From: Lewinellaceae bacterium | GTDB taxonomy: Bacteria; Bacteroidota; Bacteroidia; Chitinophagales; Saprospiraceae | Direction: 5' to 3' | NCBI GenBank assembly: GCA_020636405.1 | Contig: JACJXW010000004.1 | Span: 1,612,001 to 1,676,000 of the forward strand | Length of the DNA stretch: 64,000 nucleotides | The notes under the pieces: generated by a model | What the model saw: only the letters and a program-made list of their open reading frames with translations | Database searches by the model: none | Told to the model about the DNA's origin: nothing | In this document: positions 48,801 to 58,300 of the stretch, in pieces | Position numbering within the stretch: position 1 is the first letter of the stretch | Layout of the letters: each line of letters opens with the position of its first letter | Translations under genes and position numbers: made by a program

Positions 48801-51800
48801 CCGGGCTGGTAAGCGATAGCCGGGTCGCTGTCGTCGCAGTCCACGCTGGAAGGCACGCCGTCACAGTCGGCATCGTTGGTATTGGTACTGGTTATGGAGG
48901 CGTCATTATCGTCGCAGTCGATGCCGGCGGGCACGCCGTCGCAGTCCATATCGTTGGCATTGCTGCCCACGGCGGGGTCATTGTCGTCGCAGTCCGTAGC
49001 AGTGGGCACGCCGTCACAGTCGGCATCGTTGATATTGGTACTGGTGACGGAGGCGTCATTATCGTCGCAGTCGATGCCGGTGGGCACGCCATCGCAGTCG
49101 GCATCGATGGTATTGGTGGAAACGACGTTGGGGTCGTTATCGTCACAGTCGATGCCGGCGGGCACGCCGTCGCAGTCCATGTCATTGGCGGTGCTGCCGA
49201 CACTGGCGTCGTTGTCGTCACAATCTTCAGCGGTGGGCACGCCGTCGCAATCCATGTCATTGGCATTGCTGCCCACGGATGGGTCGTTGTCGTCGCAGTC
49301 CTGGGCGGTGGGCACGCCATCACAATCGTTATCGCCGGTATTGGTGGAAATGACGTTGGGGTCGTTATCATCGCAGTCCAGGTTTGAGGGCACGCCGTCG
49401 CAGTCGTTATCGCCTACGTTGGTGGAGGTGACATTGGGGTCTGTATCGTCGCAGTCGATGCTGGAAGGCACGCCGTCGCAGTCCATGTCGTTGGCATTAC
49501 TGCCTATGGAAGCATCGGTGTCATCACAATCCTGGGCGGTGGGCACGCCGTCGCAATCGCCGTCACCGGCATTGGTGGTGGTGATGGAAGGGTCCGTATC
49601 GTCGCAGTCGACACTGGAGGGCACGCCGTCGCAGTCGGCGTCATCCACGTTGGTGGAGGTGACGTTGGGGTCTGTATCATCGCAGTCGATGCTGGAGGGT
49701 ACGCCGTCGCAGTCGTTATCGCCCACGTTGGTGGAGGTGACGCTGGGGTCGTTGTCATCGCAATCCACGTCGCTGCAGATCCCATCCCCATCGGCATCAA
49801 TGGTAGTAATGGAAGCGTCATTGTCGTCGCAATCTACATCACTGCAGACGCCGTCGCCGTCGGCATCTACGGAGGTGATGGCGGCATTGTTGTCGTCACA
49901 GTCCAGGCTGCTGCAAACGCCGTCGCCGTCGGCATCGCCGATGCCGGTGCAGGCGGTGGGCGTACCGTTGCAGTTACAGTTGGCGTCGATGATGTCGTTG
50001 AGGGTCGTATTGTCTCCATCGTCACAGGCGTCGCCGATATTGGCCGATAGGGTGGGGCAATCGAAAACGATGGGGCTGGTAGAGTAGGAGACACAAAGCT
50101 CGGGGGCCTTGTCTGCCCCCCCTTCGAACGATTCTGCAGTACGCCTGCCCTCTCCTTCAATGATAAGGGCAATGGCGCTGCTGGCGGAATAATTGGGCCT
50201 TCCGACGATCTCCTGGATGATAGACGCGATATTGGGGGTTTGCTGTGCCGGGCCGCTGTCTCCGTTGGCAAGCCAGTCGGCAGGCGACCAACTTTGTGTG
50301 GCGGCGGTTCTGGGACGGCCAGTGATATTGTTGTTATTTGTCGTAAACGTGGCAGCGTCATCAGCTGCAACGCCGGTTATCGTAAGGTTGCAGGGGTTGT
50401 CGTTGGTATTTTCATCGACCGTGAATCGAATATAGGCTTCACTGATGGTAGCGCCCTGAGGGATATTGAGGCCGGTGAAGCGCATGCCTATAATTTGGGT
50501 GTTGGTGCCGTCCACGGCCAGTTCCAGGTCGCTGCTCGTCAGGTTGACGCTGCCGGAAGTCCGCTCTTCGCCATCATCGCTGCCGGCAATTACTCTGGAA
50601 CAGGCCGTTACGGGCCCAACGGTGATCTGAACTGGATCCGACGGAACGGTATTGTTGTCGCTATCCGTCACTAAGGCCAGCAAGGTGTAGGCGCCATTAC
50701 CAGGGATCGTGAAATTGGTTGACCAGGGGGCCTGATCATCAACGCCGATGGAAATGCCATCTACGAGGAATTCTACCTGGCTTACCGGCCCTTCACTGTC
50801 ATTCGCATCTGCCGTGATGGTAATGGATTGAGGCGTAGAGTAATTGGTATTATTGGCCGGTGAAGTAATGGAAACAGTTGGAAGCGTGCCCACTGTCGCC
50901 GGTTTGACGATGGATAAGTAATCATCGATTACTCCGTCGTCTCTGATGAATGAGATATCCATCTGATTGCCGGTGACCTCCATATACATAGACCCCAGTT
51001 CACTCAGCGACCGGTACATGACCGGATGGAGGCCGTCTAAAGGCCCACGGGAGCCGGCGGACCCGGAAACGATGTATACCGTTCCCTGCCCGGTGGCGCT
51101 TTTCATGTAGGGCCCGTCTCCATTTATCCTGCCGTCACCGAGGTCAATACCCATGGTGGCAGGGTCCCAACTGTTAGAAAGGCCATAGTGGCCATGGATC
51201 ATATAGGAGCGCTGCCAGTCGTGGGAATGCCCGGCAAGCACCAGGTCGACATTATAGGCTTCGAGGATGGGCAGGACGAACTGCCGGATATCTGTCTCTT
51301 TATCGTTGGTATCAGAATCTGCCTTGGTATAGGGCGGATGGTGAAAAATGGCGACCTTCCACTCCTGGGTAGTAGCAGCAAGGTCGGCCTCCAGCCAGGT
51401 CAACTGAGGGCTGCCGGGGTCTCGGTCCGAATCGTCCGAATCGAGCACAATGATGTGCATGTTGCCGTAATCGAAAGAGTAATAGGCTTCTGTTCCGGAG
51501 GGTGTTCCTCCGGCCTCCCCGTTGGTAGGTACTGTGAATATTTCGTAGTAGGGGCCCGTCTGGGTAGCGCTGAAAGAGGATTCGCCATCGTGGTTGCCAA
51601 ATGACGGCCAGACCACTGAATTGATGAGCCTGTTTTCGTACATATTCTCGAACATCGCCACCTGGTATTCGGCATCGGTGCCCGACTCATAGGCGTTGTC
51701 GCCCAGCAGGAGGATCATATCGATGTGCTGCGCTCCGTTGAAGTTGTAAAACGCGTCACGGACGTTCCTTTGGTTATCGGTAGCTTTTCCGGCATCGCCC

Positions 51801-52180
51801 AGTACCCATGTTCGGATGGTTTGGGAAGTACCAGTTGCCGGGGAAGTCCGGAAATAATGCTGGTCGGTAGGCGTCATGAGCTGGCCTGAAGTGTTGCCGA
51901 CAGCATAGTAAAAAGTACTGTTGGCAGACAGCCCATCGATCTTGACTTCGTGGTCCGTACGGTCACCATTGACCGTCTTGGTGAAAGCCAGATTGCCGGG
52001 GCTGGCGCCGTACCATATCCGGCTGGAAGTAGGGGTGTTCGTCCTCCATTTAACGATCATGCTGTTGGAGGTTCCGGACTGCAGGTAGGGTCCTCTGATA
52101 ATGGACTGGGCATAAATATCCATTCTGAAGCACAGCATAAAAATGCCCATGCTTAACAGTAAGCAGCAGTTTCTATTCAT
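45812..52180 (-). CDS. Giant T9SS-secreted purple acid phosphatase, tandem copy 2
   Basis: 2122 residues from ATG at 52180 (Met10 of the longer frame). This start gives a compact signal MNRNCCLLLSMGIFMLCFRMDIYAQ and the same total length as copy 1. The phosphatase keeps GDAG, GDNAY, GNHD, FHHPPYT and GHSHDWQR, where Trp replaces the usual Tyr after the HxH. Ig-like domain, four DNRLRE-like modules (DNA about 50080-50620, 48180-48720, 47180-47720, 46170-46710), twelve short DCDGVP repeats and four MopE-like units follow as in copy 1. T9SS sorting domain: HPNPATNR ... KFLIIKD. The head and sorting domain have clearly diverged from copy 1 while the middle appears identical. Confidence 0.93.
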   Translation of the reverse strand: MNRNCCLLLSMGIFMLCFRMDIYAQSIIRGPYLQSGTSNSMIVKWRTNTPTSSRIWYGASPGNLAFTKTVNGDRTDHEVKIDGLSANSTFYYAVGNTSGQLMTPTDQHYFRTSPATGTSQTIRTWVLGDAGKATDNQRNVRDAFYNFNGAQHIDMILLLGDNAYESGTDAEYQVAMFENMYENRLINSVVWPSFGNHDGESSFSATQTGPYYEIFTVPTNGEAGGTPSGTEAYYSFDYGNMHIIVLDSDDSDRDPGSPQLTWLEADLAATTQEWKVAIFHHPPYTKADSDTNDKETDIRQFVLPILEAYNVDLVLAGHSHDWQRSYMIHGHYGLSNSWDPATMGIDLGDGRINGDGPYMKSATGQGTVYIVSGSAGSRGPLDGLHPVMYRSLSELGSMYMEVTGNQMDISFIRDDGVIDDYLSIVKPATVGTLPTVSITSPANNTNYSTPQSITITADANDSEGPVSQVEFLVDGISIGVDDQAPWSTNFTIPGNGAYTLLALVTDSDNNTVPSDPVQITVGPVTACSRVIAGSDDGEERTSGSVNLTSSDLELAVDGTNTQIIGMRFTGLNIPQGATISEAYIRFTVDENTNDNPCNLTITGVAADDAATFTTNNNNITGRPRTAATQSWSPADWLANGDSGPAQQTPNIASIIQEIVGRPNYSASSAIALIIEGEGRRTAESFEGGADKAPELCVSYSTSPIVFDCPTLSANIGDACDDGDNTTLNDIIDANCNCNGTPTACTGIGDADGDGVCSSLDCDDNNAAITSVDADGDGVCSDVDCDDNDASITTIDADGDGICSDVDCDDNDPSVTSTNVGDNDCDGVPSSIDCDDTDPNVTSTNVDDADCDGVPSSVDCDDTDPSITTTNAGDGDCDGVPTAQDCDDTDASIGSNANDMDCDGVPSSIDCDDTDPNVTSTNVGDNDCDGVPSNLDCDDNDPNVISTNTGDNDCDGVPTAQDCDDNDPSVGSNANDMDCDGVPTAEDCDDNDASVGSTANDMDCDGVPAGIDCDDNDPNVVSTNTIDADCDGVPTGIDCDDNDASVTSTNINDADCDGVPTATDCDDNDPAVGSNANDMDCDGVPAGIDCDDNDASITSTNTNDADCDGVPSSVDCDDSDPAIAYQPGDACEDGNPATFGETIQPDCTCGGGTTVPTSTCSTINASSDDAEERISNGRMDLNSSDLELGTDAQSQWVGLRFNNLDIPQGAHITSAFIQFETDETRNDDPCNLTIYGIASDNAATFTGLDFDISSRPRTSSTVSWAPAQWLAVGDAGPAQQTPDLAAIIQEIVDRSSYSSASSIAFLLEGSGSRVGESFDGTSGGPTLCVDYFHTPPAYDCPTLAAYIGDTCDDGDNTTINDTVDGDCNCAGTPTACTGIGDADGDGICTGVDCDDNDPNNTSQPGDACDDGNPATVDDAIDANCGCAGTLNTCPGIGDMDGDGICADVDCDDNDPSITSQVGDACNDGNPNTHGETIQADCSCGGGSADPSSVCSTISSSADDAEESTLDGGVDINSSDLELCTDGISQWVGLRFNNLNIPQGANIVSAHIQFMVDESNNDDPCILTIYGQAADNANTFTTGDFDISSRPRTLNSVSWSPAQWLTVGDAGPAQQTVDLSAILQEVVNRNGYTSASSVAFIIQGSGRRVAESFDSPSMAPQLCVEFFATPPDYDCPSLEAFIGDACDDGDNTTINDAVDGDCNCSGTATACTGIGDADGDGVCDDVDCDSNDPNVTTQPGDACDDGDPATVNDVIVANCGCAGTLNACPGIGDNDGDGICTDVDCNDNDPSITSQMGAPCEDGDPNTIGETIQADCSCAGGTTVPTQTCSIISNGNDDAEERLSGSVNLTSNDLELTTDPRTGVQVVGLRFNGLNIPQGATITSAYVQFTVDEAANDNPCNLAIYAQDSDNAEPFTSSSFNVSSRPKTSAAVNWAPQDWLTVGEAGPAQQTPGLSALIQEVVNRSGYTPASSIALIIEGTGRRTAESANGPPDGVPELCVEYLAPANNASRPASVTHVGTRSADGVSTRSGGSLEGPAGIGPIRVHPNPATNRLNVSFNSTVSGTVYLQSRDLNGRMVLQEKRAMEPGKNTIVLDDLSLPEGVYFLQVLAGNEVQSAKFLIIKD
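46732..50075 (-). repeat. Recently homogenised 3,344-bp block, copy 2
   Basis: Partner of 40111-43454. It covers the second and third DNRLRE-like modules and the whole short-repeat stalk. Confidence 0.92.
48811..49941 (-). repeat. 78-bp tandem repeats (26-residue DCDGVP units), copy 2
   Basis: Twelve units, the same as in copy 1, lying inside the identical block. Confidence 0.88.
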
Positions 52181-52262
52181 TAGGCCGTCTGTTTGGAGCC
52201 TGTTCAAAATTCAGGCCAGCCTGCTACAGGCGGATGGCCGAACAAAGTGAACAAACTCTTTA

Positions 52263-52300
52263 TAAAAAAGTGCCGGGCCCTTTATGAACCCGGCACTTTT
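52263..52300 (-). terminator. Rho-independent terminator of the 2601-residue gene
   Basis: On the minus strand AAAAGTGCCGGG pairs with CCCGGCACTTTT around an ATTCATAAAGGG-type loop, ending in TTTTTTATA. It begins 3 bases after the stop at 52304. Confidence 0.85.
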
Positions 52301-52303
52301 GTT

Positions 52304-55300
52304 TTAATCCTGAGCTATTACAAATTTGGCGGATTGAGTCGCGTCGTTCGTAGATAACTGCAGGAAGTAAATACCACTGGGTAGGGACAATTCCTCTAGT
52401 ACAATGATGTTATTTCCTCGTTTCAGCTCCCGTACATCCTGTAATACTACCCGGCCATTCAAGTCTCTGGCCTGTAGAGTTACGGGCCCATCCACTGTGC
52501 TGCTGAATGTAACGTTCAGTTTGCTGGAAGCGGGGTTGGGATGTACGCTGATGGGGCTGAAGACGGCATCTTTATTCGTTTCAACAGAGGGCACAACAGT
52601 GCGTTGTTCTACTCCTGTACCTTCCCTGTCTGTAATGGCCGTAGTGGAACCCGACGAGCTGTTGGCCGCAGGTGGTGCATAGAGGTATTCTACACAAAGC
52701 TCGGCAGCTCCGTTGACGGAACCTTCGAAGGATTCAGCTGTTCTTCGCCCGGTACCGTTCAGGAGGAAGACGATCGAACTATTGGCCGTATAACCACCGC
52801 GATTGACGATCTCCTGGACAATGGCCGAAAGGTCGGGGGTCTTCTGTTCAGGCCCTGAGTCTCCTACTGCCTGCCACATTCCCGGTGTCCAGTTTACAAC
52901 AGCTGTAGTCCGGGGGCGCCCACCAATATTATTCGTGATGCTCGCAAAAGTTGGGGCATTGTCGGCTGCTTCGCCATAGATGGAGATATTACAGGGGTCG
53001 TCGTTCACGGATTCGTCTGCGGTGAATTGGATATAGGCGCTGGTGATAATAGCACCCTGCGGAATGCTGAGGCCGTTGAACCGCAATCCTACCTGTTGGA
53101 TACCCAGGTTGGGGTCCGTCATCAGTTCCAGGTCACTGCTGCTCAGGTCGGCCGGGCCGCCCTGCTCTTCGGCGTCATCACTGCTGGCGCTGATCATTGA
53201 GCAGGTTTGAGTAGGCGTTGAATTGCCACCTCCACAAGTGCAGTCCGCCTGTATGGTTTCGCCCACTGTGTTGGGGTTGCCGTCGTCGCAGGCATCGCCC
53301 TGTTGAGTGGTGATGTTCGGGTCGTTATCATTGCAATCCACATCCGAGCAGATGCCGTCTCCGTCCTGGTCACCAACGCCGGGGCAGGAATTGAGCGTAC
53401 CGGCGCAGCCGCAGTTGGCGTCTATGACATCATTCACCGTTGCCGGGTCGCCGTCATCACAAGCATCGCCAGGCTGGGTAGCGATGTTGGGGTTGTTGTC
53501 GTCACAATCCACATTAGAGCAAACGCCATCGCCGTCAGCATCACCGATGCCGGTGCAGGCCGTCGGTGTACCGGAACAGTTGCAGTCACTGTCTATGGTA
53601 TCATTGATGGTGGTGTTGTCGCCATCATCACATGCATCACCGATAAAGGCCGACAGGCTCGGGCAGTCATAATCGGGTGGCGTAGCGAAGTACTCGATGC
53701 ACAGCGTCGGGCCTCCGGCAGGGCCGTCGAAGGATTCGGCCACTCTCCGGCCTGTGCCTTCAATTACGAAGGCAATAGAGCTGGCGGAAGTATATCCTGC
53801 CCGGTTGACGATCTCCTGAAGGATCGCCTCCAGTCCCGGCGTCTTTTGTGCGGGCCCGGCGTCGCTGATGGAGAGCCAATGAGGTGGCGCCCAGGCTACC
53901 GAGTTGGCCGTCCGTGGGCGGCTGCTGATATCAAAATCCGTAGCGCTGAAGGTTGCGGCATTGTCGGCTGCGACCCCATAGATCGTAAGGTTACACGGAT
54001 CATCGTTGCCGGTTTCATCCGCTTCAAACTGGATGTAAGCGCTGACGATACTTGCGCCTTGCGGAATGTTGAGGTTATTGAACCTCAGGCCTACCCACTG
54101 GCTGATGCCGTCGGTGCACAATTCCAGGTCGCTGCTGTTGAGGTCCATTCTGCCGGAAGCGGTTTCCTGTTCTGCGTCGTCGGTGCTGAAGTTAATAGTA
54201 GAGCAAACCGATTCGGGATCCACAGAACCGCCGCCGCAGCTACAGTCTGCCTGAATGGTCTCGCCGTGGGTGGCTGGGTTGCCGTCGTCACAGGCGTCGC
54301 CGACCTGGGCGGTAATATTGGGGTCATTATCATTACAATCCACATCGGCACAGATGCCGTCTCCGTCCATATCACCGACGCCGGGGCAGGAATTGAGGGT
54401 GCCTGCGCAATTGCAATTGGCATCGACCACATCATTGATCGTAGCGGGGTCTCCATCGTCACAGGCATCGCCCGGCTGGGTCGAGATGTTGGGGTTGTTG
54501 ATGTCGCAGTCTACATCGTCGCAGACACCATCTCCGTCCGTGTCGCCGATGCCGGTACAGGCGGTAGGCGTACCTACGCAGTTGCAGTCGCCGTCCACCA
54601 TATCGTTGATGGTGGTATTGTCGCCGTCATCACAGGCGTCGCCAATGTAAGCCGACAGGCTGGGGCAGTCATAGGGCGGCGGCGTGTGGAAGTAATCCAC
54701 GCACAGTGTCGGCCCTCCGGACGGGCCGTCAAAGGATTCTGCCACCCGGCGGCCCGTACCTTCCAGGATAAACGCCAGAGAACTATTCTCCGTATATCCA
54801 TTCCGGCTGACGATCTCCTGAATAATAGCGGAAAGGTCCGGCGTTTGCTGGTTAGGCCCGGCCTGGCCGACCGTTGGCCATATGGGCGGCGCCCAGCTTA
54901 CCGAATTGCTGGTGCGGGGCCTGCTGCTGGCATCGTAGTCCGTAGATGTAAAGGTGGCTGCATTATCAGCGGCTTGCCCATAGATCGTAACGCTGAAGGG
55001 GTCGAAGTTGCGGGTTTCATCCGTTTCAAACTGGATGTAGGCACTGGTGATCTGTGCACCCTGGGGGATATTGAGGTTGTTGAATCGCAATCCTACCCAC
55101 TGGCTGACCGCATCGGTACCCAGTTCCAGGTCACTGCTGGTGAGGTCCATCCGGCCGGTGCTCGTTCTTTCCTCGATATCATCTGAGCTGCTGTTGATCG
55201 TCGAACAGGTGGTAGTGGGGGTGGAAGTTCCTCCGCCACAACTACAGTCAGATTGGATGGTTTCACCGAAGGTGGCGGGGTTGCCGTCATTGCAGGCATC

Positions 55301-58300
55301 CCCTGGCTGGTAAGCGATGTTGGGGTCGTTGTCATCGCAATCCACACTGGTGGGCACGCCGTCGCAGTCGGCATCATTGACATTGGAGCTGATGACGTTC
55401 GGGTCGTTGTCGTCACAGTCGATTCCAGCGGGGACTCCGTCACAGTCCATATCGTTGGCATTACCGCCGATAGTTGGGTCATTGTCGTCGCAATCTACCC
55501 CGGTGGGTACGCCATCGCAGTCGGCGTCATTGACATTGGTGCTGGTGATGGAGGCGTCATTGTCATCACAGTCGATACTGGTGGGCACGCCATCGCAGTC
55601 AGCATCATTGACATTGGTGCTGGTGATGGAGGCGTTATTGTCATCACAGTCGATGCTGGCAGGCACGCCGTCGCAGTCCATATCGTCGGCGCTGCTGCCT
55701 ACGTTGGGGTCGTTGTCGTTACAATCTTCAGCCGTGGGCACGCCGTCGCAGTCCATGTCATTGGCGTTGCTGCCAACGCTGGGGTCGTTATCATCGCAAT
55801 CCTGGGCGGTGGGCACGCCATCGCAGTCGGCATCACCGACGTTGGTGCTGGTGATATTGGGATCGTTGTCGTCACAATCCAGGTTGGAGGGCACGCCGTC
55901 GCAGTCGGCATCGCCGACGTTGGTGCTGGTGATATTGGGATCGTTGTCGTCACAATCCAGGTTGGAAGGCACCCCATCGCAGTCCATATCATTGGCGTTG
56001 CTGCCAATGGAAGCATCGGTGTCGTCACAGTCCTGGGCGGTGGGCACGCCGTCGCAGTCGCCGTCGCCGGCATTGGTGGTGGTGATGGTCGGATCGTTGT
56101 CGTCGCAATCCACACTGGAGGGCACGCCATCGCAGTCAGCATCATTGACATTGGTACTGGTGATGGAAGCGTCATTGTCATCGCAGTCGATACCGGTGGG
56201 TACGCCATCACAGTCGGCATCATTGATATTGGTGGAAGTGACGTTGGGGTCGTTGTCATCACAATCGATGCCGGTGGGTACGCCGTCACAGTCGGCATCG
56301 CCGATATTGGTTGAGGTCACGTTGGGGTCATTGTCGTCGCAATCTACGTCGCTGCAGACCCCATCGTTATCGGCGTCAATGGTAGTGATGGAGGCGTTGT
56401 TGTCGTCACAATCCAGGTCGCTGCAGACGCCGTCGCCGTCGGCATCGCCGACACCGGTACAGGCGGTAGGCGTGCCGGAACAGTTGCAATTGGCGTCGAT
56501 CATATCATTGAAGGTCGTATTATCACCGTCGTCGCAGGTATCGCCGGGCTGATAGGTGATGGCAGCATCATTATCGTCGCAATCTACATCGCTGCAGACG
56601 CCGTCTCCATCGGCATCGACGGAGGTGATAGCGGCGTTGTTGTCGTCACAATCCAGGTCGCTGCAGACGCCGTCGCCGTCGGCATCGCCGATGCCGGTGC
56701 AAGCGGTGGGGGTGCCGGCACAGTTGCAGTTGGCGCCGATCATATCATTGATGGTCGTATTATCGCCATCGTCGCAGGCGTCGCCGATATTAGCCTGGAG
56801 GTTCGGGCAGTCATACTGTACCGTGGTGAAAGATACACAGAGTTGAGGCGCTACCGTTGCGCCGCCCTCGAAAGCTTCGGCGGTGCGGGATCCAGTACCT
56901 TCGATCATGAGTACGAGGGCACTACTGGAAGTATATTGATTGCGGTTGACGATCTCCTGAATGATGGTGGAAATGTCGGGGGTCCGTTGAGCCACATCGG
57001 ATTCTCCGACGAAGGACCACATTGGCGGCGACCAGTCCACGGATGCCCCTGTACGGGGGCGGCTGGAGATGTCGGTATTGCTTAAGGTGGAGAACGTTGA
57101 AGCATTATCTGTGTCCTCCCCGAATATTGTCAGGTTACAGGGGTCCGTATTGCGGTTTTCATCGGCTGTAAACTGGAGGTAAGCGCTGAGAATGGTGGCG
57201 CCCTGCGGGATGTTGAGGCCTGTAAAGCGCATGCCTACGACCTGGTCGCCCAGGTTGGGGTCGTTGACCAATTCCAGGTCGCCGCTGCTCAGGTCTACGC
57301 CGAAGGTGCGCTGCTCCGCGTCATCGCTGCTGGTATTGACCTGCACACAGGTGTAGTCGGCGCCGGAAATACCACCGCCGCAGCTGCAGTCATTCTGGAT
57401 GGTCTCCCCGACCGTATTGGGGTTGCCGTCGTCACAGGCTACGCCGGGGTAGTTGGTATTGTTGGGGTCATTGTCGTCGCAATCTACATCGGCGCAGATG
57501 CCGTCTCCGTCGGCGTCACCGATGCCGGTGCAGGCAGTGGGGGTGCCGGCGCAGTTGCAATTGGAGCCGTAGACGTCATTGATGGTGGTAGGGTCTCCGT
57601 CGTCACAAGGGTCGCCGGCTACGGAAGTCGCATTGGGATCGTTATCGTCACAGTCGATATCGGCGCAAATGCCGTCTCCGTCGTTATCGCCGATACCAGG
57701 GCAGGTATTGAAGACGCCCACGCAATTGCAGTTGGCGTCATAGGCGTCATTCATGGTCGCCAGGTTGCCGTCGTCACAGGCATCACCTGTCCTGTGGGTG
57801 ATGGAGGCGTCCAGGTCGTCGCAGTCTACATCGGCGCAAACGCCGTCGCCATCCATATCGCCGACACCGGTACAGGCGGTGGGTGTGCCGGTACAATTGC
57901 AGTTGGCGTCGATCATATCGTTGAGGGTGGTGTTGTCACCATCGTCACAGGGCGTGCCGATATTGGCCGGTATGTTGGGGCAATCGAAGGAAATGGCGCC
58001 CATGGAGTATTCTATGCAGAGCTCGGGCGCATTGATCGCGGAGCCCTCATAAGATTCGGCGGTGCGCCGCCCCACGCCCTCGATGATTAAAGCGATAGAG
58101 CTACTGGAAGAGAAGTTGGGCCGGTCGACGATCTCCTGGATAATTGAGGTCAGGCTGGGCGTTTGCTGGGCCGGGCCGGAGTCGCCGATGGCGAGCCAGT
58201 CGGAGGGCGTCCAGCTTACCGAATTGGCGGTGCGGGGCTGATTGCTGATGCCGAAATTTCCGGACGGGATATTGGGAACGTTATCGCTATCGACCCCGTA

